DNA of 64,000 bases from assembly GCA_032622095.1 (NCBI GenBank), contig CP136063.1, positions 271,989,426-272,053,425 of the forward strand, written 5' to 3'. Each line of letters starts with the position of its first letter. The first letter of the stretch is position 1. The position numbers and the translations under genes are program-made. The notes below the pieces were generated by a model. That model was not told where the DNA came from, did no database searches, and was given only the letters and a program-made list of their open reading frames with translations. Below, piece after piece: positions 1 to 13,900 of this stretch. The stretch is from Siphonodentalium dalli (taxonomy: Eukaryota; Mollusca; Scaphopoda; Gadilida; Siphonodentaliidae).

Positions 1-3000
1 ATAAAGAGCGTTGATTGATAGTCTATTATTGGTATGTTACATATAAAGAACGCTCATTGTTAGTCTTACTCCTGGTATGTTACAAATAAAGAGTGTTCAT
101 TGTTAGTCTTACTCCTGGTATGTTACAAATAAAGAGAGTTCATTGTTAGTCTATTCCTGGTATGTTACAAATAAAGAACCCTCTTTGTTAGTCTATTCCT
201 GGATTGTAACCAACAAAGAACGTCCATTGTTAGTCTTATTCATGGTATGTTACAAATAAAGAACGCTCATTGTTAGTCTATTCCTGGTATGTTACAAATA
301 AAGAGCGTTCATCGTTAGTCTATTCCTGGTATGTTACAAATAAAGAACGCTCATTGTTAGTCTATTCCTGGTATGTTACAAATAAAGAGCGTTCATCGTT
401 AGTCTATTCCTGGTATGTTACAAATAAAGAACTCTCATTGTTTGTCTATTCCTGGTATGTTACAAATAAAGAACGCTCATCGTTAGTCTATTCCTGGTAT
501 GTTATAAATAAAGAGCGTTTATTGTTAGTCTATTCCTCGTTTGTTATAAATAAAGAGCGTTCATTGTTAGTCTATTCCTGATATATTACACATAAAGAAC
601 GCTCATTGTTAGTCTTACTCCTGGTATGTTACAAATAAAGAATGTTCATTGTTAGTCTATTCCAGGTGTGTTACACATAAAGAGCGTTCATTGTCAGTCT
701 ACTCATTGTATATTACCAATAAGAGCGTCCCTTGTTAGTATATTCATGGTATGTTACAAATAAAGATCGTTCATTGTTAGTCTTATTCCTGGTATGTTTC
801 AAATAAAGAGCGTTCATTGTTAGTCTTACACATTGTATGTTACAAATAAAGAGCGTTCACTGTTAGTCACTTCCTGACAAATAACCAATACTGAGCGTTC
901 ATTGTTAGTCTATTCCTGGTATGTTACCAATAAAGATCATTCATTGTTAGTCTTATTCCTGTGATGTTACAAATAAAGAGCGTTAATTGTTAGTCTATTC
1001 TTGGTATGTTACAAATAAAGAGCGTTCATTGTTAGTCTTACTCCTGGTATGTTACAAATAAAGAACGCTCATTGTTAGTCTATTCCTGGTATGTTATAAA
1101 TAAAGAGCGTTCCTTGTTAGTATATTCATGGTATGTTACAAATAAAGATCGTGCATTGTTAGTCTTATTCCTGGTATGTTACACATAAAGAGCGTTCATT
1201 GTTAGTCTACTCATTGTATATTACCAATAAAGAGCGTTCCTTGTTAGAAAATTCATGGTATGTTACAAATAAAGATCGTTCATTGTTAGTCTTATTCCTG
1301 GTATGTTACAAATAAAGAACGCTCATTGTTAGTCTATTCCTGGTATGTTACAAATAAAGAGCGTTAATTGTTAGTCTATTCCTGGTATGTAACCAACAAG
1401 GAACGTCCATTGTTAGTCTTACTCCTGGTATGTTACAAATAAAGAACGCTCATTATTAGTCTTACTCTTGGTATGTTACATATAAAGAGCGTTGATTGAT
1501 AGTCTATTATTGGTATGTTACATATAAAGAACGCTCATTGTTAGTCTTACTCCTGGTATGTTACAAATAAAGAGTGTTCATTGTTAGTCTTACTCCTGGT
1601 ATGTTACAAATAAAGAACGCTCATTGCTAGTCTATTCCTGGTATGTTACAAATAAAAAGCGTTCATTGTTAGTCTTATTCCTGGTATGTTACAAATAAAT
1701 AACGCTCATTGTTAGTCTATTCCTGGTATGTTACAAATAAAGAGCGTTCATTGTTAGTCTTATTCCTTGTATGTTACAAATAAAGAACGCTCATTGTTAG
1801 TCTATTCCTGGTATGCTACAAATAAAGAACGCTCATTGTTAGTCTATTCCTGGTGTGTTACAAATAAAGAGCGTTCATTGTTAGTCTATACCTGGAATGA
1901 TACAAATAAAGAGCGTTCATTTTTAGTCTACTCATTGTATATTACCAATAAAGAGCGTTCCTTGTTAGATAATTCATGGTATGTTACAAATAAAGAACGC
2001 TCATTGTTCGCCTATTCCTGGTATGTTACAAATAAAGAGCGTTCATCGTTAGTCTATTCCTGGTATGTTACAAATAAAGAACGCTCATTGTTAGTCTATT
2101 CCTGGTATGTTACAAATAAAGAACGCTCATTGTTCGTCTATTCCTGGTATGTTACAAATAAAGAGCGTTCATCGTTAGTCTATTCCTGGTATGTTACAAA
2201 TAAAGAACGCTCATTGTTAGTCTATTCCTGGTATGTTACAAACAAAGAGCGTTCATTGTTAGTCTATTCCTGGTATGTTACAAATAAAGAACGCTCATTG
2301 TTTGTCTATTCCTGGTATGTTACAAATAAAGAACACTCATTGTTAGTCTATTCATGGTATGTTACAAATAAAGAGCGTTCATTGCTAGTCTATTACAGGT
2401 ATGTTACAAATAAAGAACGTTTATTGCTAATCTTATTCCTGGTATGTTACAAATAAAGAACGCTCATTTTTAGTTTTATTCCTGGTATGTTACAAATAAA
2501 GAGCGTTCATTGTTAGTCTATTCCTGGTATGTTACAAATAAAGAGCGTTTATTGTTTGTCTATTCCTGGTATGTAACCAACAAAGAACGTCCATTGTTAG
2601 TCTTAGTCCTGGTATGTTACACATAAAGAGCGTTCATTGTTAGTATATTCATTGTTTGTTACCAATAAAGACCGTTCATTGTTAGTCTTAGTCATGGTAT
2701 GTTACAAATAAAGAGCGTCCCTTGTTAGTATATTCATGGTATGTTACACATAAAGATCGTTCATTGTTAGTCTTATTCCTGGCATGTTACAAATAAAGAG
2801 CGTTCATTGTTAGTCTTACACATTGTATGTTACAAATAAAGAGCGTTCATTGTTAGTATATTCCTGGTTTGTTACAAATAAATAACGCTCATTGTTATAT
2901 AGTCTATTCTTGGTATGTTACAAATAAAGAGCGTTCATTGTTAGTCTTACTCCTGGTATGTTACAAATAAAGAACGCTCATTGTTAGTCTATTCCTGGTA

Positions 3001-3433
3001 TGTTATAAATAAAGAGCGTTCCTTGTTAGTATATTCATGGTATGTTACAATTAAAGATCGTGCATTGTTAGTCTTATTCCTGGTATGTTACACATAAAGA
3101 GCGTTCATTGTTAGTCTACTCATTGTATATTACCAATAAAGAGCGTTCCTTGTTAGAAAATTCATGGTATGTTACAAATAAAGATCGTTCATTGTTAGTC
3201 TTATTCCTGGTATGTTACAAATAAAGAACGCTCATTGTTAGTCTATTCCTGGTATGTTACACATAAAGAGCGTTAATTGTTAGTATATTCCTGGTATGTA
3301 ACCAACAAGGAACGTCCATTGTTAGTCTTATTCATGGTATGTTACAAATAAAGAGCGTTCATTGCTAGTCTTACTCCTGGTATGTGACAAATAAAGAACG
3401 CTCATTATTAGTCTTACTCTTGGTAGGTTACAT
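1..3433 (+). repeat. HOR A, copy 1 (3433 bp)
   Basis: The first bases of the window recur at 3434, 6867, 10974, 14407, 17459 and 20892, which sets the phase used here. The true HOR start is arbitrary. Sub-blocks are: a mixed stretch (1-269), a 42-bp-monomer island (270-581, 103-codon open frame), a 43-bp-rich stretch (582-1766), a second 42-bp island (1767-2456, 229 codons) and a second 43-bp-rich stretch (2457-3433). Copy 1 carries diagnostic bases a at 1896 and g at 2606, shared only with the distal part of copy 3 among the A copies checked. It also has t at 2257, where the other A copies checked have c. About 81 monomers. Confidence 0.95.
869..897 (+). repeat. Divergent landmark monomer (first copy)
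   Basis: The unit reading cacttcctgacaaataacc then aatactgagcg lacks the usual ggtatgtt core but keeps a 42-bp length. It recurs once per HOR in A (4302, 7735, 11842, 15275, 18327, 34349 and 39516), in B with cacctcctg (23116, 26593 and 30070), and in later blocks (43798, 51325 and 60792; approximate starts). It is a useful marker for aligning HORs. Confidence 0.85.
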
Positions 3434-6400
3434 ATAAAGAGCGTTGATTGATAGTCTATTATTGGTATGTTACATATAAAGAACGCTCATTGTTAGTCTT
3501 ACTCCTGGTATGTTACAAATAAAGAGTGTTCATTGTTAGTCTTACTCCTGGTATGTTACAAATAAAGAGAGTTCATTGTTAGTCTATTCCTGGTATGTTA
3601 CAAATAAAGAACCCTCTTTGTTAGTCTATTCCTGGATTGTAACCAACAAAGAACGTCCATTGTTAGTCTTATTCATGGTATGTTACAAATAAAGAACGCT
3701 CATTGTTAGTCTATTCCTGGTATGTTACAAATAAAGAGCGTTCATCGTTAGTCTATTCCTGGTATGTTACAAATAAAGAACGCTCATTGTTAGTCTATTC
3801 CTGGTATGTTACAAATAAAGAGCGTTCATCGTTAGTCTATTCCTGGTATGTTACAAATAAAGAACTCTCATTGTTTGTCTATTCCTGGTATGTTACAAAT
3901 AAAGAACGCTCATCGTTAGTCTATTCCTGGTATGTTATAAATAAAGAGCGTTTATTGTTAGTCTATTCCTCGTTTGTTATAAATAAAGAGCGTTCATTGT
4001 TAGTCTATTCCTGATATATTACACATAAAGAACGCTCATTGTTAGTCTTACTCCTGGTATGTTACAAATAAAGAATGTTCATTGTTAGTCTATTCCAGGT
4101 GTGTTACACATAAAGAGCGTTCATTGTCAGTCTACTCATTGTATATTACCAATAAGAGCGTCCCTTGTTAGTATATTCATGGTATGTTACAAATAAAGAT
4201 CGTTCATTGTTAGTCTTATTCCTGGTATGTTTCAAATAAAGAGCGTTCATTGTTAGTCTTACACATTGTATGTTACAAATAAAGAGCGTTCACTGTTAGT
4301 CACTTCCTGACAAATAACCAATACTGAGCGTTCATTGTTAGTCTATTCCTGGTATGTTACCAATAAAGATCATTCATTGTTAGTCTTATTCCTGTGATGT
4401 TACAAATAAAGAGCGTTAATTGTTAGTCTATTCTTGGTATGTTACAAATAAAGAGCGTTCATTGTTAGTCTTACTCCTGGTATGTTACAAATAAAGAACG
4501 CTCATTGTTAGTCTATTCCTGGTATGTTATAAATAAAGAGCGTTCCTTGTTAGTATATTCATGGTATGTTACAAATAAAGATCGTGCATTGTTAGTCTTA
4601 TTCCTGGTATGTTACACATAAAGAGCGTTCATTGTTAGTCTACTCATTGTATATTACCAATAAAGAGCGTTCCTTGTTAGAAAATTCATGGTATGTTACA
4701 AATAAAGATCGTTCATTGTTAGTCTTATTCCTGGTATGTTACAAATAAAGATCGCTCATTGTTAGTCTATTCCTGGTATGTTACAAATAAAGAGCGTTAA
4801 TTGTTAGTCTATTCCTGGTATGTAACCAACAAGGAACGTCCATTGTTAGTCTTACTCCTGGTATGTTACAAATAAAGAACGCTCATTATTAGTCTTACTC
4901 TTGGTATGTTACATATAAAGAGCGTTGATTGATAGTCTATTATTGGTATGTTACATATAAAGAACGCTCATTGTTAGTCTTACTCCTGGTATGTTACAAA
5001 TAAAGAGTGTTCATTGTTAGTCTTACTCCTGGTATGTTACAAATAAAGAACGCTCATTGCTAGTCTATTCCTGGTATGTTACAAATAAAAAGCGTTCATT
5101 GTTAGTCTTATTCCTGGTATGTTACAAATAAATAACGCTCATTGTTAGTCTATTCCTGGTATGTTACAAATAAAGAGCGTTCATTGTTAGTCTTATTCCT
5201 TGTATGTTACAAATAAAGAACGCTCATTGTTAGTCTATTCCTGGTATGCTACAAATAAAGAACGCTCATTGTTAGTCTATTCCTGGTGTGTTACAAATAA
5301 AGAGCGTTCATTGTTAGTCTATACCTGGTATGATACAAATAAAGAGCGTTCATTTTTAGTCTACTCATTGTATATTACCAATAAAGAGCGTTCCTTGTTA
5401 GATAATTCATGGTATGTTACAAATAAAGAACGCTCATTGTTCGCCTATTCCTGGTATGTTACAAATAAAGAGCGTTCATCGTTAGTCTATTCCTGGTATG
5501 TTACAAATAAAGAACGCTCATTGTTAGTCTATTCCTGGTATGTTACAAATAAAGAACGCTCATTGTTCGTCTATTCCTGGTATGTTACAAATAAAGAGCG
5601 TTCATCGTTAGTCTATTCCTGGTATGTTACAAATAAAGAACGCTCATTGTTAGTCTATTCCTGGTATGTTACAAACAAAGAGCGTTCATCGTTAGTCTAT
5701 TCCTGGTATGTTACAAATAAAGAACGCTCATTGTTTGTCTATTCCTGGTATGTTACAAATAAAGAACACTCATTGTTAGTCTATTCATGGTATGTTACAA
5801 ATAAAGAGCGTTCATTGCTAGTCTATTACAGGTATGTTACAAATAAAGAACGTTTATTGCTAATCTTATTCCTGGTATGTTACAAATAAAGAACGCTCAT
5901 TTTTAGTTTTATTCCTGGTATGTTACAAATAAAGAGCGTTCATTGTTAGTCTATTCCTGGTATGTTACAAATAAAGAGCGTTTATTGTTTGTCTATTCCT
6001 GGTATGTAACCAACAAAGAACGTCCATTGTTAGTCTTATTCCTGGTATGTTACACATAAAGAGCGTTCATTGTTAGTATATTCATTGTTTGTTACCAATA
6101 AAGACCGTTCATTGTTAGTCTTAGTCATGGTATGTTACAAATAAAGAGCGTCCCTTGTTAGTATATTCATGGTATGTTACACATAAAGATCGTTCATTGT
6201 TAGTCTTATTCCTGGCATGTTACAAATAAAGAGCGTTCATTGTTAGTCTTACACATTGTATGTTACAAATAAAGAGCGTTCATTGTTAGTATATTCCTGG
6301 TTTGTTACAAATAAATAACGCTCATTGTTATATAGTCTATTCTTGGTATGTTACAAATAAAGAGCGTTCATTGTTAGTCTTACTCCTGGTATGTTACAAA

Positions 6401-6866
6401 TAAAGAACGCTCATTGTTAGTCTATTCCTGGTATGTTATAAATAAAGAGCGTTCCTTGTTAGTATATTCATGGTATGTTACAATTAAAGATCGTGCATTG
6501 TTAGTCTTATTCCTGGTATGTTACACATAAAGAGCGTTCATTGTTAGTCTACTCATTGTATATTACCAATAAAGAGCGTTCCTTGTTAGAAAATTCATGG
6601 TATGTTACAAATAAAGATCGTTCATTGTTAGTCTTATTCCTGGTATGTTACAAATAAAGAACGCTCATTGTTAGTCTATTCCTGGTATGTTACACATAAA
6701 GAGCGTTAATTGTTAGTATATTCCTGGTATGTAACCAACAAGGAACGTCCATTGTTAGTCTTATTCATGGTATGTTACAAATAAAGAGCGTTCATTGCTA
6801 GTCTTACTCCTGGTATGTGACAAATAAAGAACGCTCATTATTAGTCTTACTCTTGGTAGGTTACAT
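3434..6866 (+). repeat. HOR A, copy 2 (3433 bp)
   Basis: It lines up with copy 1 base for base at an offset of 3433. Only a few substitutions were noticed, for example t at 5329 and t at 6039 against a and g in copy 1, and aagatcgc near 4750 against aagaacgc. The 42-bp islands are at 3703-4014 and 5200-5889. Near identity over 3.4 kb indicates recent amplification or strong homogenisation of the HOR as a unit. Confidence 0.95.
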
Positions 6867-9800
6867 ATAAAGAGCGTTGATTGATAGTCTATTATTGGTA
6901 TGTTACATATAAAGAACGCTCATTGTTAGTCTTACTCCTGGTATGTTACAAATAAAGAGTGTTCATTGTTAGTCTTACTCCTGGTATGTTACAAATAAAG
7001 AGAGTTCATTGTTAGTCTATTCCTGGTATGTTACAAATAAAGAACCCTCTTTGTTAGTCTATTCCTGGATTGTAACCAACAAAGAACGTCCATTGTTAGT
7101 CTTATTCATGGTATGTTACAAATAAAGAACGCTCATTGTTAGTCTATTCCTGGTATGTTACAAATAAAGAGCGTTCATCGTTAGTCTATTCCTGGTATGT
7201 TACAAATAAAGAACGCTCATTGTTAGTCTATTCCTGGTATGTTACAAATAAAGAGCGTTCATCGTTAGTCTATTCCTGGTATGTTACAAATAAAGAACTC
7301 TCATTGTTTGTCTATTCCTGGTATGTTACAAATAAAGAACGCTCATCGTTAGTCTATTCCTGGTATGTTATAAATAAAGAGCGTTTATTGTTAGTCTATT
7401 CCTCGTTTGTTATAAATAAAGAGCGTTCATTGTTAGTCTATTCCTGATATATTACACATAAAGAACGCTCATTGTTAGTCTTACTCCTGGTATGTTACAA
7501 ATAAAGAATGTTCATTGTTAGTCTATTCCAGGTGTGTTACACATAAAGAGCGTTCATTGTCAGTCTACTCATTGTATATTACCAATAAGAGCGTCCCTTG
7601 TTAGTATATTCATGGTATGTTACAAATAAAGATCGTTCATTGTTAGTCTTATTCCTGGTATGTTTCAAATAAAGAGCGTTCATTGTTAGTCTTACACATT
7701 GTATGTTACAAATAAAGAGCGTTCACTGTTAGTCACTTCCTGACAAATAACCAATACTGAGCGTTCATTGTTAGTCTATTCCTGGTATGTTACCAATAAA
7801 GATCATTCATTGTTAGTCTTATTCCTGTGATGTTACAAATAAAGAGCGTTAATTGTTAGTCTATTCTTGGTATGTTACAAATAAAGAGCGTTCATTGTTA
7901 GTCTTACTCCTGGTATGTTACAAATAAAGAACGCTCATTGTTAGTCTATTCCTGGTATGTTATAAATAAAGAGCGTTCCTTGTTAGTATATTCATGGTAT
8001 GTTACAAATAAAGATCGTGCATTGTTAGTCTTATTCCTGGTATGTTACACATAAAGAGCGTTCATTGTTAGTCTACTCATTGTATATTACCAATAAAGAG
8101 CGTTCCTTGTTAGAAAATTCATGGTATGTTACAAATAAAGATCGTTCATTGTTAGTCTTATTCCTGGTATGTTACAAATAAAGAACGCTCATTGTTAGTC
8201 TATTCCTGGTATGTTACAAATAAAGAGCGTTAATTGTTAGTCTATTCCTGGTATGTAACCAACAAGGAACGTCCATTGTTAGTCTTACTCCTGGTATGTT
8301 ACAAATAAAGAACGCTCATTATTAGTCTTACTCTTGGTATGTTACATATAAAGAGCGTTGATTGATAGTCTATTATTGGTATGTTACATATAAAGAACGC
8401 TCATTGTTAGTCTTACTCCTGGTATGTTACAAATAAAGAGTGTTCATTGTTAGTCTTACTCCTGGTATGTTACAAATAAAGAACGCTCATTGCTAGTCTA
8501 TTCCTGGTATGTTACAAATAAAAAGCGTTCATTGTTAGTCTTATTCCTGGTATGTTACAAATAAATAACGCTCATTGTTAGTCTATTCCTGGTATGTTAC
8601 AAATAAAGAGCGTTCATTGTTAGTCTTATTCCTTGTATGTTACAAATAAAGAACGCTCATTGTTAGTCTATTCCTGGTATGCTACAAATAAAGAACGCTC
8701 ATTGTTAGTCTATTCCTGGTGTGTTACAAATAAAGAGCGTTCATTGTTAGTCTATACCTGGTATGATACAAATAAAGAGCGTTCATTTTTAGTCTACTCA
8801 TTGTATATTACCAATAAAGAGCGTTCCTTGTTAGATAATTCATGGTATGTTACAAATAAAGAACGCTCATTGTTCGCCTATTCCTGGTATGTTACAAATA
8901 AAGAGCGTTCATCGTTAGTCTATTCCTGGTATGTTACAAATAAAGAACGCTCATTGTTAGTCTATTCCTGGTATGTTACAAATAAAGAACGCTCATTGTT
9001 CGTCTATTCCTGGTATGTTACAAATAAAGAGCGTTCATCGTTAGTCTATTCCTGGTATGTTACAAATAAAGAACGCTCATTGTTAGTCTATTCCTGGTAT
9101 GTTACAAACAAAGAGCGTTCATCGTTAGTCTATTCCTGGTATGTTACAAATAAAGAACGCTCATTGTTTGTCTATTCCTGGTATGTTACAAATAAAGAAC
9201 ACTCATTGTTAGTCTATTCATGGTATGTTACAAATAAAGAGCGTTCATTGCTAGTCTATTACAGGTATGTTACAAATAAAGAACGTTTATTGCTAATCTT
9301 ATTCCTGGTATGTTACAAATAAAGAACGCTCATTTTTAGTTTTATTCCTGGTATGTTACAAATAAAGAGCGTTCATTGTTAGTCTATTCCTGGTATGTTA
9401 CAAATAAAGAGCGTTCATTGTTAGTCTATACCTGGAATGATACAAATAAAGAGCGTTCATTTTTAGTCTACTCATTGTATATTACCAATAAAGAGCGTTC
9501 CTTGTTAGATAATTCATGGTATGTTACAAATAAAGAACGCTCATTGTTCGCCTATTCCTGGTATGTTACAAATAAAGAGCGTTCATCGTTAGTCTATTCC
9601 TGGTATGTTACAAATAAAGAACGCTCATTGTTAGTCTATTCCTGGTATGTTACAAATAAAGAACGCTCATTGTTCGTCTATTCCTGGTATGTTACAAATA
9701 AAGAGCGTTCATCGTTAGTCTATTCCTGGTATGTTACAAATAAAGAACGCTCATTGTTAGTCTATTCCTGGTATGTTACAAACAAAGAGCGTTCATCGTT

Positions 9801-10973
9801 AGTCTATTCCTGGTATGTTACAAATAAAGAACGCTCATTGTTTGTCTATTCCTGGTATGTTACAAATAAAGAACACTCATTGTTAGTCTATTCATGGTAT
9901 GTTACAAATAAAGAGCGTTCATTGCTAGTCTATTACAGGTATGTTACAAATAAAGAACGTTTATTGCTAATCTTATTCCTGGTATGTTACAAATAAAGAA
10001 CGCTCATTTTTAGTTTTATTCCTGGTATGTTACAAATAAAGAGCGTTCATTGTTAGTCTATTCCTGGTATGTTACAAATAAAGAGCGTTTATTGTTTGTC
10101 TATTCCTGGTATGTAACCAACAAAGAACGTCCATTGTTAGTCTTAGTCCTGGTATGTTACACATAAAGAGCGTTCATTGTTAGTATATTCATTGTTTGTT
10201 ACCAATAAAGACCGTTCATTGTTAGTCTTAGTCATGGTATGTTACAAATAAAGAGCGTCCCTTGTTAGTATATTCATGGTATGTTACACATAAAGATCGT
10301 TCATTGTTAGTCTTATTCCTGGCATGTTACAAATAAAGAGCGTTCATTGTTAGTCTTACACATTGTATGTTACAAATAAAGAGCGTTCATTGTTAGTATA
10401 TTCCTGGTTTGTTACAAATAAATAACGCTCATTGTTATATAGTCTATTCTTGGTATGTTACAAATAAAGAGCGTTCATTGTTAGTCTTACTCCTGGTATG
10501 TTACAAATAAAGAACGCTCATTGTTAGTCTATTCCTGGTATGTTATAAATAAAGAGCGTTCCTTGTTAGTATATTCATGGTATGTTACAATTAAAGATCG
10601 TGCATTGTTAGTCTTATTCCTGGTATGTTACACATAAAGAGCGTTCATTGTTAGTCTACTCATTGTATATTACCAATAAAGAGCGTTCCTTGTTAGAAAA
10701 TTCATGGTATGTTACAAATAAAGATCGTTCATTGTTAGTCTTATTCCTGGTATGTTACAAATAAAGAACGCTCATTGTTAGTCTATTCCTGGTATGTTAC
10801 ACATAAAGAGCGTTAATTGTTAGTATATTCCTGGTATGTAACCAACAAGGAACGTCCATTGTTAGTCTTATTCATGGTATGTTACAAATAAAGAGCGTTC
10901 ATTGCTAGTCTTACTCCTGGTATGTGACAAATAAAGAACGCTCATTATTAGTCTTACTCTTGGTAGGTTACAT
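6867..10973 (+). repeat. HOR A, copy 3, expanded by 674 bp (4107 bp)
   Basis: It follows the A pattern up to 9415, then steps back about 674 bp (16 monomers) and repeats the second 42-bp island. The unit therefore has two such islands, 8633-9322 and 9376-9996. The second carries the copy-1 diagnostic base at 9436 (tggaatga), and the copy-1 base at 10146 follows. The exchange point lies in 9396-9415, where both parental sequences agree. Confidence 0.93.
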
Positions 10974-13900
10974 ATAAAGAGCGTTGATTGATAGTCTATT
11001 ATTGGTATGTTACATATAAAGAACGCTCATTGTTAGTCTTACTCCTGGTATGTTACAAATAAAGAGTGTTCATTGTTAGTCTTACTCCTGGTATGTTACA
11101 AATAAAGAGAGTTCATTGTTAGTCTATTCCTGGTATGTTACAAATAAAGAACCCTCTTTGTTAGTCTATTCCTGGATTGTAACCAACAAAGAACGTCCAT
11201 TGTTAGTCTTATTCATGGTATGTTACAAATAAAGAACGCTCATTGTTAGTCTATTCCTGGTATGTTACAAATAAAGAGCGTTCATCGTTAGTCTATTCCT
11301 GGTATGTTACAAATAAAGAACGCTCATTGTTAGTCTATTCCTGGTATGTTACAAATAAAGAGCGTTCATCGTTAGTCTATTCCTGGTATGTTACAAATAA
11401 AGAACTCTCATTGTTTGTCTATTCCTGGTATGTTACAAATAAAGAACGCTCATCGTTAGTCTATTCCTGGTATGTTATAAATAAAGAGCGTTTATTGTTA
11501 GTCTATTCCTCGTTTGTTATAAATAAAGAGCGTTCATTGTTAGTCTATTCCTGATATATTACACATAAAGAACGCTCATTGTTAGTCTTACTCCTGGTAT
11601 GTTACAAATAAAGAATGTTCATTGTTAGTCTATTCCAGGTGTGTTACACATAAAGAGCGTTCATTGTCAGTCTACTCATTGTATATTACCAATAAGAGCG
11701 TCCCTTGTTAGTATATTCATGGTATGTTACAAATAAAGATCGTTCATTGTTAGTCTTATTCCTGGTATGTTTCAAATAAAGAGCGTTCATTGTTAGTCTT
11801 ACACATTGTATGTTACAAATAAAGAGCGTTCACTGTTAGTCACTTCCTGACAAATAACCAATACTGAGCGTTCATTGTTAGTCTATTCCTGGTATGTTAC
11901 CAATAAAGATCATTCATTGTTAGTCTTATTCCTGTGATGTTACAAATAAAGAGCGTTAATTGTTAGTCTATTCTTGGTATGTTACAAATAAAGAGCGTTC
12001 ATTGTTAGTCTTACTCCTGGTATGTTACAAATAAAGAACGCTCATTGTTAGTCTATTCCTGGTATGTTATAAATAAAGAGCGTTCCTTGTTAGTATATTC
12101 ATGGTATGTTACAAATAAAGATCGTGCATTGTTAGTCTTATTCCTGGTATGTTACACATAAAGAGCGTTCATTGTTAGTCTACTCATTGTATATTACCAA
12201 TAAAGAGCGTTCCTTGTTAGAAAATTCATGGTATGTTACAAATAAAGATCGTTCATTGTTAGTCTTATTCCTGGTATGTTACAAATAAAGAACGCTCATT
12301 GTTAGTCTATTCCTGGTATGTTACAAATAAAGAGCGTTAATTGTTAGTCTATTCCTGGTATGTAACCAACAAGGAACGTCCATTGTTAGTCTTACTCCTG
12401 GTATGTTACAAATAAAGAACGCTCATTATTAGTCTTACTCTTGGTATGTTACATATAAAGAGCGTTGATTGATAGTCTATTATTGGTATGTTACATATAA
12501 AGAACGCTCATTGTTAGTCTTACTCCTGGTATGTTACAAATAAAGAGTGTTCATTGTTAGTCTTACTCCTGGTATGTTACAAATAAAGAACGCTCATTGC
12601 TAGTCTATTCCTGGTATGTTACAAATAAAAAGCGTTCATTGTTAGTCTTATTCCTGGTATGTTACAAATAAATAACGCTCATTGTTAGTCTATTCCTGGT
12701 ATGTTACAAATAAAGAGCGTTCATTGTTAGTCTTATTCCTTGTATGTTACAAATAAAGAACGCTCATTGTTAGTCTATTCCTGGTATGCTACAAATAAAG
12801 AACGCTCATTGTTAGTCTATTCCTGGTGTGTTACAAATAAAGAGCGTTCATTGTTAGTCTATACCTGGTATGATACAAATAAAGAGCGTTCATTTTTAGT
12901 CTACTCATTGTATATTACCAATAAAGAGCGTTCCTTGTTAGATAATTCATGGTATGTTACAAATAAAGAACGCTCATTGTTCGCCTATTCCTGGTATGTT
13001 ACAAATAAAGAGCGTTCATCGTTAGTCTATTCCTGGTATGTTACAAATAAAGAACGCTCATTGTTAGTCTATTCCTGGTATGTTACAAATAAAGAACGCT
13101 CATTGTTCGTCTATTCCTGGTATGTTACAAATAAAGAGCGTTCATCGTTAGTCTATTCCTGGTATGTTACAAATAAAGAACGCTCATTGTTAGTCTATTC
13201 CTGGTATGTTACAAACAAAGAGCGTTCATCGTTAGTCTATTCCTGGTATGTTACAAATAAAGAACGCTCATTGTTTGTCTATTCCTGGTATGTTACAAAT
13301 AAAGAACACTCATTGTTAGTCTATTCATGGTATGTTACAAATAAAGAGCGTTCATTGCTAGTCTATTACAGGTATGTTACAAATAAAGAACGTTTATTGC
13401 TAATCTTATTCCTGGTATGTTACAAATAAAGAACGCTCATTTTTAGTTTTATTCCTGGTATGTTACAAATAAAGAGCGTTCATTGTTAGTCTATTCCTGG
13501 TATGTTACAAATAAAGAGCGTTTATTGTTTGTCTATTCCTGGTATGTAACCAACAAAGAACGTCCATTGTTAGTCTTATTCCTGGTATGTTACACATAAA
13601 GAGCGTTCATTGTTAGTATATTCATTGTTTGTTACCAATAAAGACCGTTCATTGTTAGTCTTAGTCATGGTATGTTACAAATAAAGAGCGTCCCTTGTTA
13701 GTATATTCATGGTATGTTACACATAAAGATCGTTCATTGTTAGTCTTATTCCTGGCATGTTACAAATAAAGAGCGTTCATTGTTAGTCTTACACATTGTA
13801 TGTTACAAATAAAGAGCGTTCATTGTTAGTATATTCCTGGTTTGTTACAAATAAATAACGCTCATTGTTATATAGTCTATTCTTGGTATGTTACAAATAA

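Noticed and set aside
2888-2912. TATA-box promoter at the tatata-like insertion
   Set aside because: A 4-bp insertion in a satellite monomer repeated across HORs, with no downstream gene or initiator. The match is too short to support a promoter.
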